NCBI GenBank assembly: GCA_002482525.1
Contig: DLGC01000017.1
Coordinates: 268,896 to 332,895, forward strand
DNA: 64,000 bases
From: Propionibacteriaceae bacterium UBA7704
GTDB lineage: Bacteria; Actinomycetota; Actinomycetes; Propionibacteriales; Propionibacteriaceae
Reading direction: 5' to 3'
The notes under the pieces were generated by a model. That model searched no databases and had not been told where the DNA came from. It worked only from the letters and a program-made list of their open reading frames with translations. Positions 33,836 to 43,119 of the stretch are shown here, in pieces. Both the position numbers and the translations under genes were made by a program. Each line of letters starts with the position of its first letter. The stretch's first letter is position 1.

Positions 33836-36256
33836 ATGCTCATCGCACAATTCCCTCGGTCCCTGGCAGGCACTCTGGCAGCCTTCCTCGGCACGACCGC
33901 GCTGGTTTTCGGCGCCGCGGCAGCCACCCCGGCCCGCGCCGATTCAACGGTCACGCCGAGCGATCAGAAGGTGCTCGTGACCGGAGCCGGCTGGGGCCAT
34001 GGCAAAGGTATGTCCCAATACGGTGCCTACGGTGCCGCCTCGAAGGGCTTGTCCTACTCCCAGATCCTCGCCTTCTACTACCCCCACACCGCCCTGAAGG
34101 CCACCTCGAACAAGACGATGCGGGTGTGGATCACCGCTGACAAACACAGCAAGCTCTATGTCCGCGCTGATCGAGGCCTCCAGGTCTACGACTCCGCACA
34201 CCACAAGGTGCGCTTGCCCTATAGCGCGAAATACACCAAGTGGCGCATCACGCGGAACTCCACGGGGCGCACACTGCAATACCGCACCCGGTCGGGCACG
34301 TGGAAGACCTACCGCAGCAAGCTGAGTTCGTCGCGCCAGTGGTGGATCCGTAACACCAGCACCGGAAAGGTGAGGCTGGCGATGTCTGGGGGTGTCACCC
34401 GCACCTACCCGGGACGCTTGGCACTGAACGTGCGCAGTGGGCGCAATATCGTGGTCAACTACGTCAAGCTCGAGACCTACCTGCGCACCGTGGTGCCGGC
34501 CGAAATGCCCGCCAGTTGGGGATCCACCTCAGCCAAAGGCATGGAGGCGTTGAAAGCCCAGGCGGTGGCTGCCCGCACCTTCGCGTTGCGCGAGAAAGCC
34601 GCCAAACCCTCCGGGTACGGCTACGACGTCTGCGACACCTCCTCCTGCCAGGTCTACAAGGACATCTCCTACCGCACCTCGAACACTGATAAGGCCATCA
34701 GCGCGACCAAGGGCAAGACGGTGATGTACAGCGGCAAGCCCGCGCTCACCCAGTTCTCCAGCTCGAACGGCGGCTGGAGCGCCGGCTACAGCACCTACCC
34801 GTACCTGAACGCCAAGAAGGATCCCTACGACGGCGTGAAGCGCAACCAGACCTGGACCAAGACCATCACCGGAAGTGCGCTGCAGAAGGCCTATCCGGCG
34901 ATCGGCTCCTTCCGCTCGATCCGGATCGTCTCCCGCACCGGTGTCGGCCCGTACGACGGCAAGGGCCGAGTCACCAAGATCACCGTCACCGGAAGCAAGG
35001 GTTCGGTCAGCGTCAGCGGCTCCAGCTTCAAGAGCAAATTCGGGCTGAAAGAGACGCTGTTCGCCTTCAGCGGCAAGCAAGCCTCGACCAGCACGCCGGC
35101 ACCCGATGCACCAGCAGTGGTCTCGACGACCGTCGACGCCGCGCTGTCCCCCGCCGACGGCAAGGTCATCGCCGACGGGTCAGGCTGGGGCCACGGCCAC
35201 GGCATGTCCCAATATGGCGCCTACGGTGCTGCGAAGAAGGGACTCAGCTACTCCCAGATCATCGCTTTCTACTACCCCGGCACGACGCTGAAGACCACTG
35301 CGGTTCAGACCATGCGGGTCTGGATCACCGGGGCCACCAGCAGCAGCTTGTATGTGCGACCCAACTCCGGGCTGACGGTGACCGATTCCAAGGGCGGCTC
35401 GCTGACGCTGCCCCGGGGCAGCGACTACACCAAGTGGCGAATCTCCCGTAACACCACCACCGGGGTGCGCACGCTGTCCTACCGCAACGCCGCCGGCAGC
35501 TATGTGGCCTACACCTCCTCGAAGCTGAACTCCAAGCTGGCGTGGTACTTCGGGAACCCGTCCACCGGTGTGGTCCGACTGGCCATCGGTAGCTCCACCC
35601 GCACCTACTCGGGCCTCCTCGGCCTGGATGTGCGCTCCGGCAAGAACATCACCATCAACTACGTGAGTCTGGAGACCTATCTGCGCAGCGTGGTGCCGGC
35701 CGAGATGCCGCCGAGCTGGAGCTCCGAAGCACTCAAGGCGCAGGCCGTCGCGGCTCGGACGTTCGCACTGCGCATGAAGGCGTCCTCGAAGTCGACCTAC
35801 GACCTGTGCGACAGCTCGTCCTGCCAGGTGTACAAGGACAACTCCGCGCGGTACTCGACCACTGATACCGCGATCGCCAAAACGGCCGGAAAGACCGTCT
35901 ACTACGGTTCAGCGCTCGCCCTGACGCAGTTCTCCAGCTCGAACGGCGGCTGGAGCGCCAGTTCGAGCGGCTATGCCTATCTGGACGCCCACGCCGATCC
36001 CTATGACGGCGTTGCCCGCAACCAGGGCTGGACGAAGACCATCACGACCAGTGCAATCACCAAGGCCTATCCGGCGATCGGCACTTTCCGGTCGATTCAG
36101 ATCACCAAGCGCACCGATCCGGGGCCGTACAACGGCAAAGGCAGGGTCTCGGTCATCACCATCAAGGGCAGCAAGGGCAGCGTGACGGTGAGCGGGTCGA
36201 GCTTCAAGAGCAAGTTCGGGCTGAAAGAGACCCTGTTCCGGCTGAAGACGTCCTAG
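33836..36256 (+). CDS. Secreted protein with two tandem SpoIID/LytB domains
   Basis: An 806-aa exported protein. Residues 1-36 are a signal peptide ending PARA. Two near-copies of a SpoIID unit follow, about 400 residues apart. Each has GWGHGxGMSQYGAYGAA (glycines at residues 52 and 450), a TMRVWIT strand, LETYLRxVVPAEMP (candidate catalytic Glu 223 and 623), KAQAVAARTFAL, SSCQVYKD, QFSSSNGGWSA and the closing SGSSFKSKFGLKETLF. SpoIID of Bacillus is a lytic transglycosylase for denuded glycan strands; in a non-sporulating actinobacterium the role is probably wall remodelling. AAGGA precedes the ATG. Both active sites look intact. Confidence 0.92.
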   Translation: MLIAQFPRSLAGTLAAFLGTTALVFGAAAATPARADSTVTPSDQKVLVTGAGWGHGKGMSQYGAYGAASKGLSYSQILAFYYPHTALKATSNKTMRVWITADKHSKLYVRADRGLQVYDSAHHKVRLPYSAKYTKWRITRNSTGRTLQYRTRSGTWKTYRSKLSSSRQWWIRNTSTGKVRLAMSGGVTRTYPGRLALNVRSGRNIVVNYVKLETYLRTVVPAEMPASWGSTSAKGMEALKAQAVAARTFALREKAAKPSGYGYDVCDTSSCQVYKDISYRTSNTDKAISATKGKTVMYSGKPALTQFSSSNGGWSAGYSTYPYLNAKKDPYDGVKRNQTWTKTITGSALQKAYPAIGSFRSIRIVSRTGVGPYDGKGRVTKITVTGSKGSVSVSGSSFKSKFGLKETLFAFSGKQASTSTPAPDAPAVVSTTVDAALSPADGKVIADGSGWGHGHGMSQYGAYGAAKKGLSYSQIIAFYYPGTTLKTTAVQTMRVWITGATSSSLYVRPNSGLTVTDSKGGSLTLPRGSDYTKWRISRNTTTGVRTLSYRNAAGSYVAYTSSKLNSKLAWYFGNPSTGVVRLAIGSSTRTYSGLLGLDVRSGKNITINYVSLETYLRSVVPAEMPPSWSSEALKAQAVAARTFALRMKASSKSTYDLCDSSSCQVYKDNSARYSTTDTAIAKTAGKTVYYGSALALTQFSSSNGGWSASSSGYAYLDAHADPYDGVARNQGWTKTITTSAITKAYPAIGTFRSIQITKRTDPGPYNGKGRVSVITIKGSKGSVTVSGSSFKSKFGLKETLFRLKTS

Positions 36257-36652
36257 TCAGCCCACGATGCGCTGATGTACTGCGGCAAGGTCGATGTTCT
36301 GTTCGCGCTCCATCAGACCGGCCATGCCGGGACGGTCGGCGTAACGCGGGATCAGGTGCACGTGCAGGTGGAAGACCTCTTGACCGGCCACGGCGCCTGA
36401 GTTGATCAGCACGTTCACGCCGTCGGCGTTGAGTTTGTCGACCAGCAGCGCACCGGTCGCCGTGACTGAGGCGGCGATCTCACCCAGTGCCGAGGGATCG
36501 CTGAGGACATCGGTCACGTGCCGCCGCGGCACCACCAGGGTGTGCCCGCGATGCCACGGGTTGATGTCGAGGAAGGCGACGGTCAGGTCGTCGGCGTACA
36601 CCTGGCGTGAGGGAATCTCGCCGGCGATGATGGCACAGAACAAGCAATCCAT
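36257..36652 (-). CDS. HIT family protein (histidine triad nucleotide hydrolase)
   Basis: A 131-aa HIT protein. The catalytic triad is HLHVHLIPR near residue 100, the CLFC at the start is the usual first zinc-site half, and GHTLVVPRRHV supplies further ligands. HIT enzymes cleave nucleoside phosphoramidates or dinucleotide polyphosphates. It abuts the SpoIID stop convergently and is 35 nt downstream of hisF on the same strand, so it is probably cotranscribed with hisF. Confidence 0.92.
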   Translation of the reverse strand: MDCLFCAIIAGEIPSRQVYADDLTVAFLDINPWHRGHTLVVPRRHVTDVLSDPSALGEIAASVTATGALLVDKLNADGVNVLINSGAVAGQEVFHLHVHLIPRYADRPGMAGLMEREQNIDLAAVHQRIVG

Positions 36653-36687
36653 GGCCTCAGCCTAGGGCGCTGCCGGCCTCGCAGGGC

Positions 36688-37449
36688 TCAGCGAACCGGG
36701 AATCCCGCCGCAGCCAGCCCCGCTTTGACCTCGCTGATCCGCAAGGTGCCGTAGTGAAACACACTCGCGGCCAGCACCGCATCGGCGCCGGCTCGAGCCG
36801 CATCAACGAAGTGAGCCACGGTTCCGGCACCTCCTGAGGCGATCACCGGAACGTCGACGACCGCCTTGACCGCTTCGATCATCTCCACGTCGAAGCCATC
36901 GGTGGTGCCGTCGGCGTCCATGGAGTTCAGCAGCACTTCGCCGGCGCCTCGTTCGGTTGCCTCTCGCACCCATTCGATGGCGTCCAGGCCCGCGGACACC
37001 TGTCCGCCGTGCGTCGTCACCCCGAACCCGGAGGGACGGCCCGCTTCCCGGCGGGCATCCAGCGACAGCACCAGCACCTGATTGCCGAAACGCTGCGCGA
37101 TCTCGGTGATGGCCTTCGGGTTGTTGATGGCTCCGGTATTCATGCCGACCTTGTCCGCGCCGGTGCGCAGCAGCACATCGACATCCTCGACGCTGCGCAC
37201 TCCACCACCGACGGCCAGCGGAATGAAGACCGTCTCAGCGGTGCGCCGCACCATGTCATGGGTGGTGGCGCGTCCTTGCACCGAAGCGGAGATATCCAGG
37301 AAGACCAACTCGTCGGCCCCCTCGGCGCCGTAGGCGGCGGCGAGTTCCACCGGGTCTCCGGCGTCGCGCAGGTTGGTGAAGTTGACCCCTTTGACCACCC
37401 GACCGTCGTGGACGTCCAGGCACGGGATCACCCTGATGGCAAGCGTCAT
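36688..37449 (-). CDS. hisF: Imidazole glycerol phosphate synthase subunit HisF
   Basis: The 253-aa (beta/alpha)8 cyclase subunit, which takes ammonia from HisH and makes imidazole glycerol phosphate and AICAR. It opens RVIPCLDVHDGRVVKGVNF with the catalytic aspartate at residue 12 (E. coli Asp11 equivalent), and has AVGGGVRSVEDV and ASGGAGTVAHF phosphate loops. No other his gene adjoins, so the his operon is split in this genome or ends here. Confidence 0.96.
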   Translation of the reverse strand: MTLAIRVIPCLDVHDGRVVKGVNFTNLRDAGDPVELAAAYGAEGADELVFLDISASVQGRATTHDMVRRTAETVFIPLAVGGGVRSVEDVDVLLRTGADKVGMNTGAINNPKAITEIAQRFGNQVLVLSLDARREAGRPSGFGVTTHGGQVSAGLDAIEWVREATERGAGEVLLNSMDADGTTDGFDVEMIEAVKAVVDVPVIASGGAGTVAHFVDAARAGADAVLAASVFHYGTLRISEVKAGLAAAGFPVR

Positions 37450-37492
37450 ACGACCCAGGCTAGCGGGGTCGGACGCACTGACCGAACCAGGC

Positions 37493-38683
37493 TCACAGTC
37501 CCGGCAGTCGGGGGAACCGACGCAGCTTGGTGGCGGCGGAGTACCAGCCCCAAGCGCGCTTGGCCCAGTGCCCGATGACCGGCAACGGGATCATGCCTTC
37601 GCGTCGGGAGGTCCGGTAGACCAGGTTGGCCCCGTTTCCCACGTCCATCAGGCACACCAAGGTCACATCGTCGAGGTAGCTTTCCCGCTCACTGCGGCCC
37701 TGGTGAGTGTGGCTGATGTTGTGGGCGGCGACCCGTCCCATGACTTCGGCCATGTGGCCCTGCTTGGCCCGCCAGTCGGGGCCAGCCATAGCTGCGGAAT
37801 CGCCGATCGCGTACACATTCGTGGTGCCGGACACCAGACAGCCGGAGTCGATATCAAGGAAGCCCGCTTCGGTGGTGGCCAATCCCGATCCGGTCAGCAC
37901 CGGATGCCCGGTACCTGCCGGGATGAACATCACCAGATCGGCGGGCAACGTCGATCCGTCGGCGAACTCCACACCATCGGCGCTGAACCGGGCGATCGGA
38001 ACACCGACCTGGCGAGCGATGCCCCGCTTGCCGAGTTCGGGCCCCAGTGATTCGTAGGCCTTCTTTCCCATTCGGATGCCGGGTTGCTCCATCGGAGCGA
38101 AGAAGGTCAACTCGAAGGACTCCCGCACGCCCTTGCGGCGCAGCAGATGGTCGACATTGAACAAGAACTCGAAAGCGGGTCCGCCACGTACCGCCGACGG
38201 ATCCTTCGGGTTGCCGCCGAAACCGACGGCGATGCGTCCGGTGCCGGCAGCCAGCAGTGCGTCGAGTTGTTCGCGCAGCGTGACGGCGGCCTGCGGCCCG
38301 GTGCACAGTGATTCGCTGTTCTCGACTCCGGGAGGCTTCAGCTTTCCCGAACCCATCGCGATGACCAGGTAGTCATAGGAGATCGTCCCCGCCGAGGTCT
38401 GCACGCTGTTGGTGGCAGCGTCGATGCCGGTCACCGCGCCGTTGACGAGGGTGAACCCGTTGGCCTTGGCGATGGCGTCCAGGGATACCCGCGTCTGATC
38501 GGTGCGAATGTCGCGGGTCGGGATCCAGATCGAGGTGGGAAACAGATGCAGGAAGGGCCGCTCGGAAACCAGGCTCACCCGGAACTTCTTGGTCCGGGCC
38601 AACTCCATGGCGGCCTGGACCCCGCCGAAGCCTCCTCCCAGCACGAGGGCTTGGGGCAAGTCGATTGCGGCGGAGTTGGACAT
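37493..38683 (-). CDS. Sulfide:quinone oxidoreductase-like flavoprotein
   Basis: A 396-aa two-dinucleotide-binding-domain flavoprotein. FAD binding is shown by ALVLGGGFGGVQAAMEL at the start and VYAIGDSAAM near residue 300. The block NPKDPSAVRGGPAFEFLFNVD with APMEQPGIRMG resembles sulfide:quinone oxidoreductase and relatives of NDH-2. Cysteines lie in SLCTGPQ, DSGCLVSG and LVCLMDVG; whether these are the SQR redox pair is unsure. It probably feeds electrons from sulfide or a related donor to quinones. ATG 38683 follows AAAGGTCACC; a frame to 38818 was rejected. It is divergent from an XRE-cupin regulator. Confidence 0.8.
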   Translation of the reverse strand: MSNSAAIDLPQALVLGGGFGGVQAAMELARTKKFRVSLVSERPFLHLFPTSIWIPTRDIRTDQTRVSLDAIAKANGFTLVNGAVTGIDAATNSVQTSAGTISYDYLVIAMGSGKLKPPGVENSESLCTGPQAAVTLREQLDALLAAGTGRIAVGFGGNPKDPSAVRGGPAFEFLFNVDHLLRRKGVRESFELTFFAPMEQPGIRMGKKAYESLGPELGKRGIARQVGVPIARFSADGVEFADGSTLPADLVMFIPAGTGHPVLTGSGLATTEAGFLDIDSGCLVSGTTNVYAIGDSAAMAGPDWRAKQGHMAEVMGRVAAHNISHTHQGRSERESYLDDVTLVCLMDVGNGANLVYRTSRREGMIPLPVIGHWAKRAWGWYSAATKLRRFPRLPGL

Positions 38684-38817
38684 CCGGTGACCTTTCTGGT
38701 GGGCGCTCACTGCGCGGCGCGCAGCGTGCGTCGGCGTCGACATAGCGGTGGGGACGCCCGCAGCGGGGGCCACCACGGCACAGCATGACGGCCACCGCGC
38801 CGAGCTAGCAAGTAACA

Positions 38818-38832
38818 TTGCCGAAGTGGCAA
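38818..38832. promoter_or_regulatory. Candidate operator TTGCC-N5-GGCAA
   Basis: A 15-bp inverted repeat, TTGCCGAAGTGGCAA, ends 9 nt before the likely GTG start of the XRE-cupin regulator and overlaps a TAACAT -10-like hexamer (38813-38818). Position suits autoregulation and control of the divergent flavoprotein. Inferred only. Confidence 0.5.
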
Positions 38833-38841
38833 GCTGTAGCG

Positions 38842-39441
38842 GTGACCGATGACTTTCACGATGTTCTCGCCGAGGTGGGCGGTCGACTACGCCGCCTTCG
38901 CAACGCCCGCCACCTCACCTTGGATCAACTCGCCGAGGAGACCGGCATCTCGACAAGCACCTTGTCGCGGTTGGAATCTGGTCAGCGGCGGCCCAATCTG
39001 GAGCTGTTGCTGCCGCTGGCAAAGACCTACCGCGTGCCCTTGGACGAGTTGGTGGGCGCGCCGGCCACCGGAGACCCGCGGGTTCATCCGCGGTCGTTCC
39101 GGCGCAAAGGAGTGACCTGGGTCCAGTTGGCCAAGAATCCCGGTGGTCCCACCGCCTACAAGCAGGTGCTTGGCGTGAATCGCGGCGCGGTGGCCTCACA
39201 GGATCTGTGTGTTCACGAAGGCTACGAGTGGGTGTATGTCCTCAGTGGTGAAGTGCAACTCACCCTGGGTGCCAAGCGTTACCGGCTCAGCGCCGGCGAG
39301 GCGGCGGAGTTCGAGACCACCACCCCGCACGGCTACGCCAACATCGGCCAGGTTCCGGTGGAGCTGCTGGTGATCTTCGCCGGCCAAGGCGAGCGGATTC
39401 ACCTTCGGCTACAAGCGACTGCTCTTCGTGGCGAGGAGTGA
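38842..39441 (+). CDS. XRE-family regulator with C-terminal cupin domain
   Basis: A 199-aa regulator. The helix-turn-helix is LTLDQLAEETGISTSTLSRLESGQRRPNLELL; the cupin lies at ~115-190 with HEGYEWVYVLSGEVQLTLG and AGEAAEFETTTPHGYAN. This class often controls adjacent catabolic or redox genes after binding a small ligand in the cupin. The GTG at 38842 (VTDDFHDVL) is preferred; a TTG at 38818 in the same frame would place the operator inside the coding region. The divergent SQR-like gene is the probable target. Confidence 0.85.
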   Translation: MTDDFHDVLAEVGGRLRRLRNARHLTLDQLAEETGISTSTLSRLESGQRRPNLELLLPLAKTYRVPLDELVGAPATGDPRVHPRSFRRKGVTWVQLAKNPGGPTAYKQVLGVNRGAVASQDLCVHEGYEWVYVLSGEVQLTLGAKRYRLSAGEAAEFETTTPHGYANIGQVPVELLVIFAGQGERIHLRLQATALRGEE

Positions 39442-39450
39442 CGGCGCGGG

Positions 39451-42171
39451 CTAGTCCTCCAAGGGCGCTGCGTCGACCACACCCCGTCGGGTTCGCGCTA
39501 TCACTTCCCGGGCCGTGTCGCGCAGCGACCCCGCCCCGGCGGCCTCTCCCACTTGCCCGGCCACATCGAGCACTTGGCGCGCCCAGCGCACAAAATCGCC
39601 GGCGGTGAGCCCGGACAGGGTCAGCACGTCGAACAAATCGGCACCACTCACCCACGCATGGATAGCTTCGGCGAAACCGATATCCGGCTCGTCGTGGCTG
39701 TCGAGGCGGTGGTCCCGCTCGGTCAGGCTGAGTTGGCGCCAGATACGGCGCAGTCGAGTTTGGGCGGTATCGCTGGCGGCATCGGGCATCCGAGCCGGCG
39801 CACCTCGGTCGCCGCGCGACTCGTACACCAGTGAGGACAACACCGCTGCCAACTGCGGAGCACTGAGTCCGTCGAAGACACCGTCCCGGATCGCCTCGGC
39901 GGTCACCAGATCCAGTTCGGAGTACAGCCGCGACAGCATGCGCCCGGCCTCGGTGACCTGCTGACCACCGTCCCCGCTCAGATATCCCAGTGACTCCAGG
40001 ACCGCACAGATGCGGTCGAAGCGCACCGCGATGGTGTTGGTGCGCCGCTGCACCTGACGCTGCACGCTGTCAGCCTCACGCTCAGCGCGCAGTGCCGCTT
40101 CGGCCGCGCGGGCATGCTGCTCCCGATCGGGACAGGCATGGACCCGATGCGCTTTCAGTTCGGCTCGCAACGCGGCGATCTGCGCCATGGCCTCGGCGTC
40201 GGCCGGCGGCGTCGGCTCGGGGTCGCTGAGCCCTCCGGAGTCCAGTCGTTGCTGGAACGCGGCGGCCAGGTTTCGCCGGGAAGCCGCCGAGCGCACGTCG
40301 AAGTGCTTGGGCACCTTCACCTTTCCAGCGACCGTCGGCGGCTCCGGAAAGTCGGTCAGGGCCAATCGCCTGACTTGCCGGTCCACGGTGAGCACCGTCG
40401 GCGGTTCACCGTTGCGACCTAGGGCGACCACGACCGCCCAGCCGCGCCGCCGCTTGGCCGGTATGTCGATGATGTCACCGACCCGCAGACCGGAAAGCAC
40501 CTGCAAGGCTTCGGCATGCCGATCCGAGCGGCGCTGCCGTGCGGCTTCGGCCTCGGCAGCAGAGATGCGCGACCGCAGCCGGAAATACTCCTCGACGTCA
40601 CCGCGATCACAGTGGATTTCCTGCCAGGCAGCCTCAGCTCGAGTCTTGGCTGCCGCGATCGTGCGGGCCAGCCCTACCACAGAGCGATCGGACTGGAACT
40701 GGGCGAAGGACAACTCCAACAGTCCCCGGGCGCGCTGGCGTCCCACAGTGCCGACCAGGTTCACGGCCATGTTGTAGGTCGGCCGGAACGACGAGCGCAA
40801 TGGATAGGTTCGCCGCGAGGCAAGTCCGGCCAGGGCCCGGGGGTCTAGCCCGGGCTGCCAGGACACCACGGCGTGGCCCTCCGTGTCGATGCCGCGCCGA
40901 CCAGCGCGTCCGGTGAGCTGGGTGTATTCACCAGCAGTGATATCGGCATGGGTTTCGCCGTTGAACTTCACCAGCTTCTCCAACACCACGCTGCGGGCGG
41001 GCATGTTGATGCCCAAAGCCAGCGTCTCCGTGGCGAACACCACCTTCACCAGCCCTTCACCGAAGCCCTCCTCCACGGCCTCTTTGAATGCTGGCAGCAG
41101 ACCGGCATGGTGGGCCGCGATACCCGCAAGGAAGGCCGCCTGGAAGGTGTCGTAGTCCAGCGCAGCTAGATCGGCTGGGCTGAGGCCGGCGCTGTGACGC
41201 GCCGCGATATCGGCCAAGCGACTGCGTTCGTGATGGTTGGTGAGTCGTAGTCCCGAACGCATCAGCTGGCTGACGGCGGTGTCGCAGCCTTGGCGGGAGA
41301 AGATGAAGTAGATGGCCGGCAGTAGCCCTTCGGCACCGAGTCGCTCGATGGTGGCGTCCCGACGGGGCACCAGATGCCGGCTGGCGTCTTGATGCTGGCG
41401 GTCCGCAGCGCCACCGTAGCGTCCGGAGCCATAGCCGACGGTGCGGCGCCCATTGCCCGATCGCCCGCGGGGACGCCGCGAATCGTCGCGTTGACTGCGG
41501 CCCTCCTCCTTGGCGATCTTCGTCAATTCGGGATTCACTTCGTTGCCAGCGAACAACTCCAGCAGCCGCCTGCCGACCATGACGTGCTGGTAGAGCGGCA
41601 CTGGCCGCTTCTCGGTCACCACCACTGCCATTTCGCCACGGACCTCGCCGAGCCAGTCGCCGAACTCCTCAGCATTGCTGACCGTGGCCGACAAGGCGAT
41701 CAGTTGTACCGATTCGGCCAACGAGATGATCACTTCTTCCCATACCGCGCCGCGAGATCGGTCAGCGAGGTAGTGCACCTCGTCCATCACGACATAGCCC
41801 AAGCCCTGCAGGGTGCGCGAGGAGGCGTAGATCATGTTACGCAGCACTTCGGTGGTCATCACCAGTATCGGCGCCTCGGCGTTGACGACGACATCGCCGG
41901 TGAGCAGACCCACCTTGTCTTCGCCGTGACGGGCGCACAGGTCGTGATACTTCTGATTGCTCAATGCCTTGATCGGAGTGGTGTAGAAACACTTGCGCCC
42001 CTGGGCCAACGCCTGAAATACCGCGAACTCCCCGACCACGGTCTTCCCTGCCCCGGTCGGCGCCGCGACCAGCACACCGCTGCCGTCGGCGACATGCCGG
42101 CAGGCGGTGACTTGGTAGTCATCCAGTTCGAAGGGATAGGCGGAGGCGAAGTCCGCGAACAGATCGCTCAT
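39451..42171 (-). CDS. helY: Ski2-like superfamily 2 RNA/DNA helicase HelY
   Basis: A 906-aa DExH helicase. Walker A is AAPTGAGKT near residue 40, the DEVH box is VVMDEVHYL, motif III LSATVSNAEE and motif VI QLTGRAGRRGID. The C-terminal part (DSHCT-like, GVFDGLSAPQLAAVLSSLVYE) fits Ski2/Mtr4 relatives. A 40-residue Arg/Gly-rich insert sits at about 224-262 between the two RecA lobes. HelY sits downstream of tatC in many actinobacteria and is presumed to act in RNA processing. It overlaps the lipid kinase gene by ATGA. Confidence 0.92.
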   Translation of the reverse strand: MSDLFADFASAYPFELDDYQVTACRHVADGSGVLVAAPTGAGKTVVGEFAVFQALAQGRKCFYTTPIKALSNQKYHDLCARHGEDKVGLLTGDVVVNAEAPILVMTTEVLRNMIYASSRTLQGLGYVVMDEVHYLADRSRGAVWEEVIISLAESVQLIALSATVSNAEEFGDWLGEVRGEMAVVVTEKRPVPLYQHVMVGRRLLELFAGNEVNPELTKIAKEEGRSQRDDSRRPRGRSGNGRRTVGYGSGRYGGAADRQHQDASRHLVPRRDATIERLGAEGLLPAIYFIFSRQGCDTAVSQLMRSGLRLTNHHERSRLADIAARHSAGLSPADLAALDYDTFQAAFLAGIAAHHAGLLPAFKEAVEEGFGEGLVKVVFATETLALGINMPARSVVLEKLVKFNGETHADITAGEYTQLTGRAGRRGIDTEGHAVVSWQPGLDPRALAGLASRRTYPLRSSFRPTYNMAVNLVGTVGRQRARGLLELSFAQFQSDRSVVGLARTIAAAKTRAEAAWQEIHCDRGDVEEYFRLRSRISAAEAEAARQRRSDRHAEALQVLSGLRVGDIIDIPAKRRRGWAVVVALGRNGEPPTVLTVDRQVRRLALTDFPEPPTVAGKVKVPKHFDVRSAASRRNLAAAFQQRLDSGGLSDPEPTPPADAEAMAQIAALRAELKAHRVHACPDREQHARAAEAALRAEREADSVQRQVQRRTNTIAVRFDRICAVLESLGYLSGDGGQQVTEAGRMLSRLYSELDLVTAEAIRDGVFDGLSAPQLAAVLSSLVYESRGDRGAPARMPDAASDTAQTRLRRIWRQLSLTERDHRLDSHDEPDIGFAEAIHAWVSGADLFDVLTLSGLTAGDFVRWARQVLDVAGQVGEAAGAGSLRDTAREVIARTRRGVVDAAPLED

Positions 42172-43118
42172 CGCGGTGCCGGGACGTAAACCGTCAGCGC
42201 GTCCGGAACAGCACGCAGCGTCAGCGGCACAGGGCCGAGTTCCTCACCGTCGGCCATGGCGTACAGCCCATCACCATCAACCTCCACGCTGCTGGCCCGC
42301 AGCAACTCGACAGCCGGGTCCTTCACGAATCCCCCGCTGTACATGGTCGGCAGCAGCCGCAGCAACGTGAGTCGACTGACCGGGTTGATCACGGTGATGT
42401 CGAGTTGCCCATCGCTGATGTCAGCTTGCGGACAGCCGTGCATGCCACCACCGAACCAGCCAGCGTTGCCGACAGCGATGAACATTGCAGGCTGGACGCG
42501 AGGCACACCATCGATGGTGAGTCGGTAGTTCAGGGGCTCGAACCGGCTGAGCTCGGCCAGGGCGGCGAAACCGTAGCTGAGCTGACCCAGACGCAGCTTC
42601 TGGTGGTTGGTGCGATAGTTCACTCGCGCGTCGAAGCCAGTGGACACAATGGAGCCCACCCAGCGATGTCGGGTTCGGTCAACCAGGGCGCCGGTGACCG
42701 ACATCAGGTCGATGCGACGCGTCTGTCCGGCGATGATCGTCTGCACTGCCGGTCCCCAATGCGTGGGCACCTCGACCCCGCGACAGAAATCGTTACCCCG
42801 TCCGGCGGGAATCAATCCCAGCGGCACATCGGTACCGGCCGCGGCGTTCAGGCCCAGATGCATCATGCCGTCGCCACCCATGACCAGCAACGAATCCGAC
42901 CGACCCTCGGCACGGGCCTCCCGAGCGTTGGCCACCACCTCCGCGCACAGCCGGCGGGCCTCCTCCCAACTGGTGGCCCGTTCCACCCGAAGGCTGTCGG
43001 CCGGTAGGCCCGCAACGAGCTTGGCGGTGACGAGCGGGAGTACGCGTCCGGTTCGACCGCTGCCAGCGGTGGGGTTGACCACCAGCGTGAGTCGCGCCGG
43101 GTCGTGGCTGCTGCCCAT
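42168..43118 (-). CDS. Diacylglycerol kinase-like lipid kinase
   Basis: A 316-aa DgkB/YegS-type kinase that phosphorylates diacylglycerol or a related lipid. It has LVVNPTAGSGRTGRVLP, the nucleotide motif LVMGGDGMMHLGLNA (GGDGT-like) and IPAGRGNDFCRG. No membrane helix. It lies 1 nt after tatC and overlaps helY by 4 nt, so it is part of the tatA-tatC-kinase-helY unit. Substrate is inferred from family. Confidence 0.9.
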   Translation of the reverse strand: MGSSHDPARLTLVVNPTAGSGRTGRVLPLVTAKLVAGLPADSLRVERATSWEEARRLCAEVVANAREARAEGRSDSLLVMGGDGMMHLGLNAAAGTDVPLGLIPAGRGNDFCRGVEVPTHWGPAVQTIIAGQTRRIDLMSVTGALVDRTRHRWVGSIVSTGFDARVNYRTNHQKLRLGQLSYGFAALAELSRFEPLNYRLTIDGVPRVQPAMFIAVGNAGWFGGGMHGCPQADISDGQLDITVINPVSRLTLLRLLPTMYSGGFVKDPAVELLRASSVEVDGDGLYAMADGEELGPVPLTLRAVPDALTVYVPAPR

Positions 43119-43119
43119 C

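Noticed and set aside
19421..38832. Common regulator for the TTGCC palindromes at 19421 and 38818
   Set aside because: The half-sites match but spacing (2 versus 5) and regulator families (Crp/Fnr versus XRE) differ, so a short chance match is likelier.
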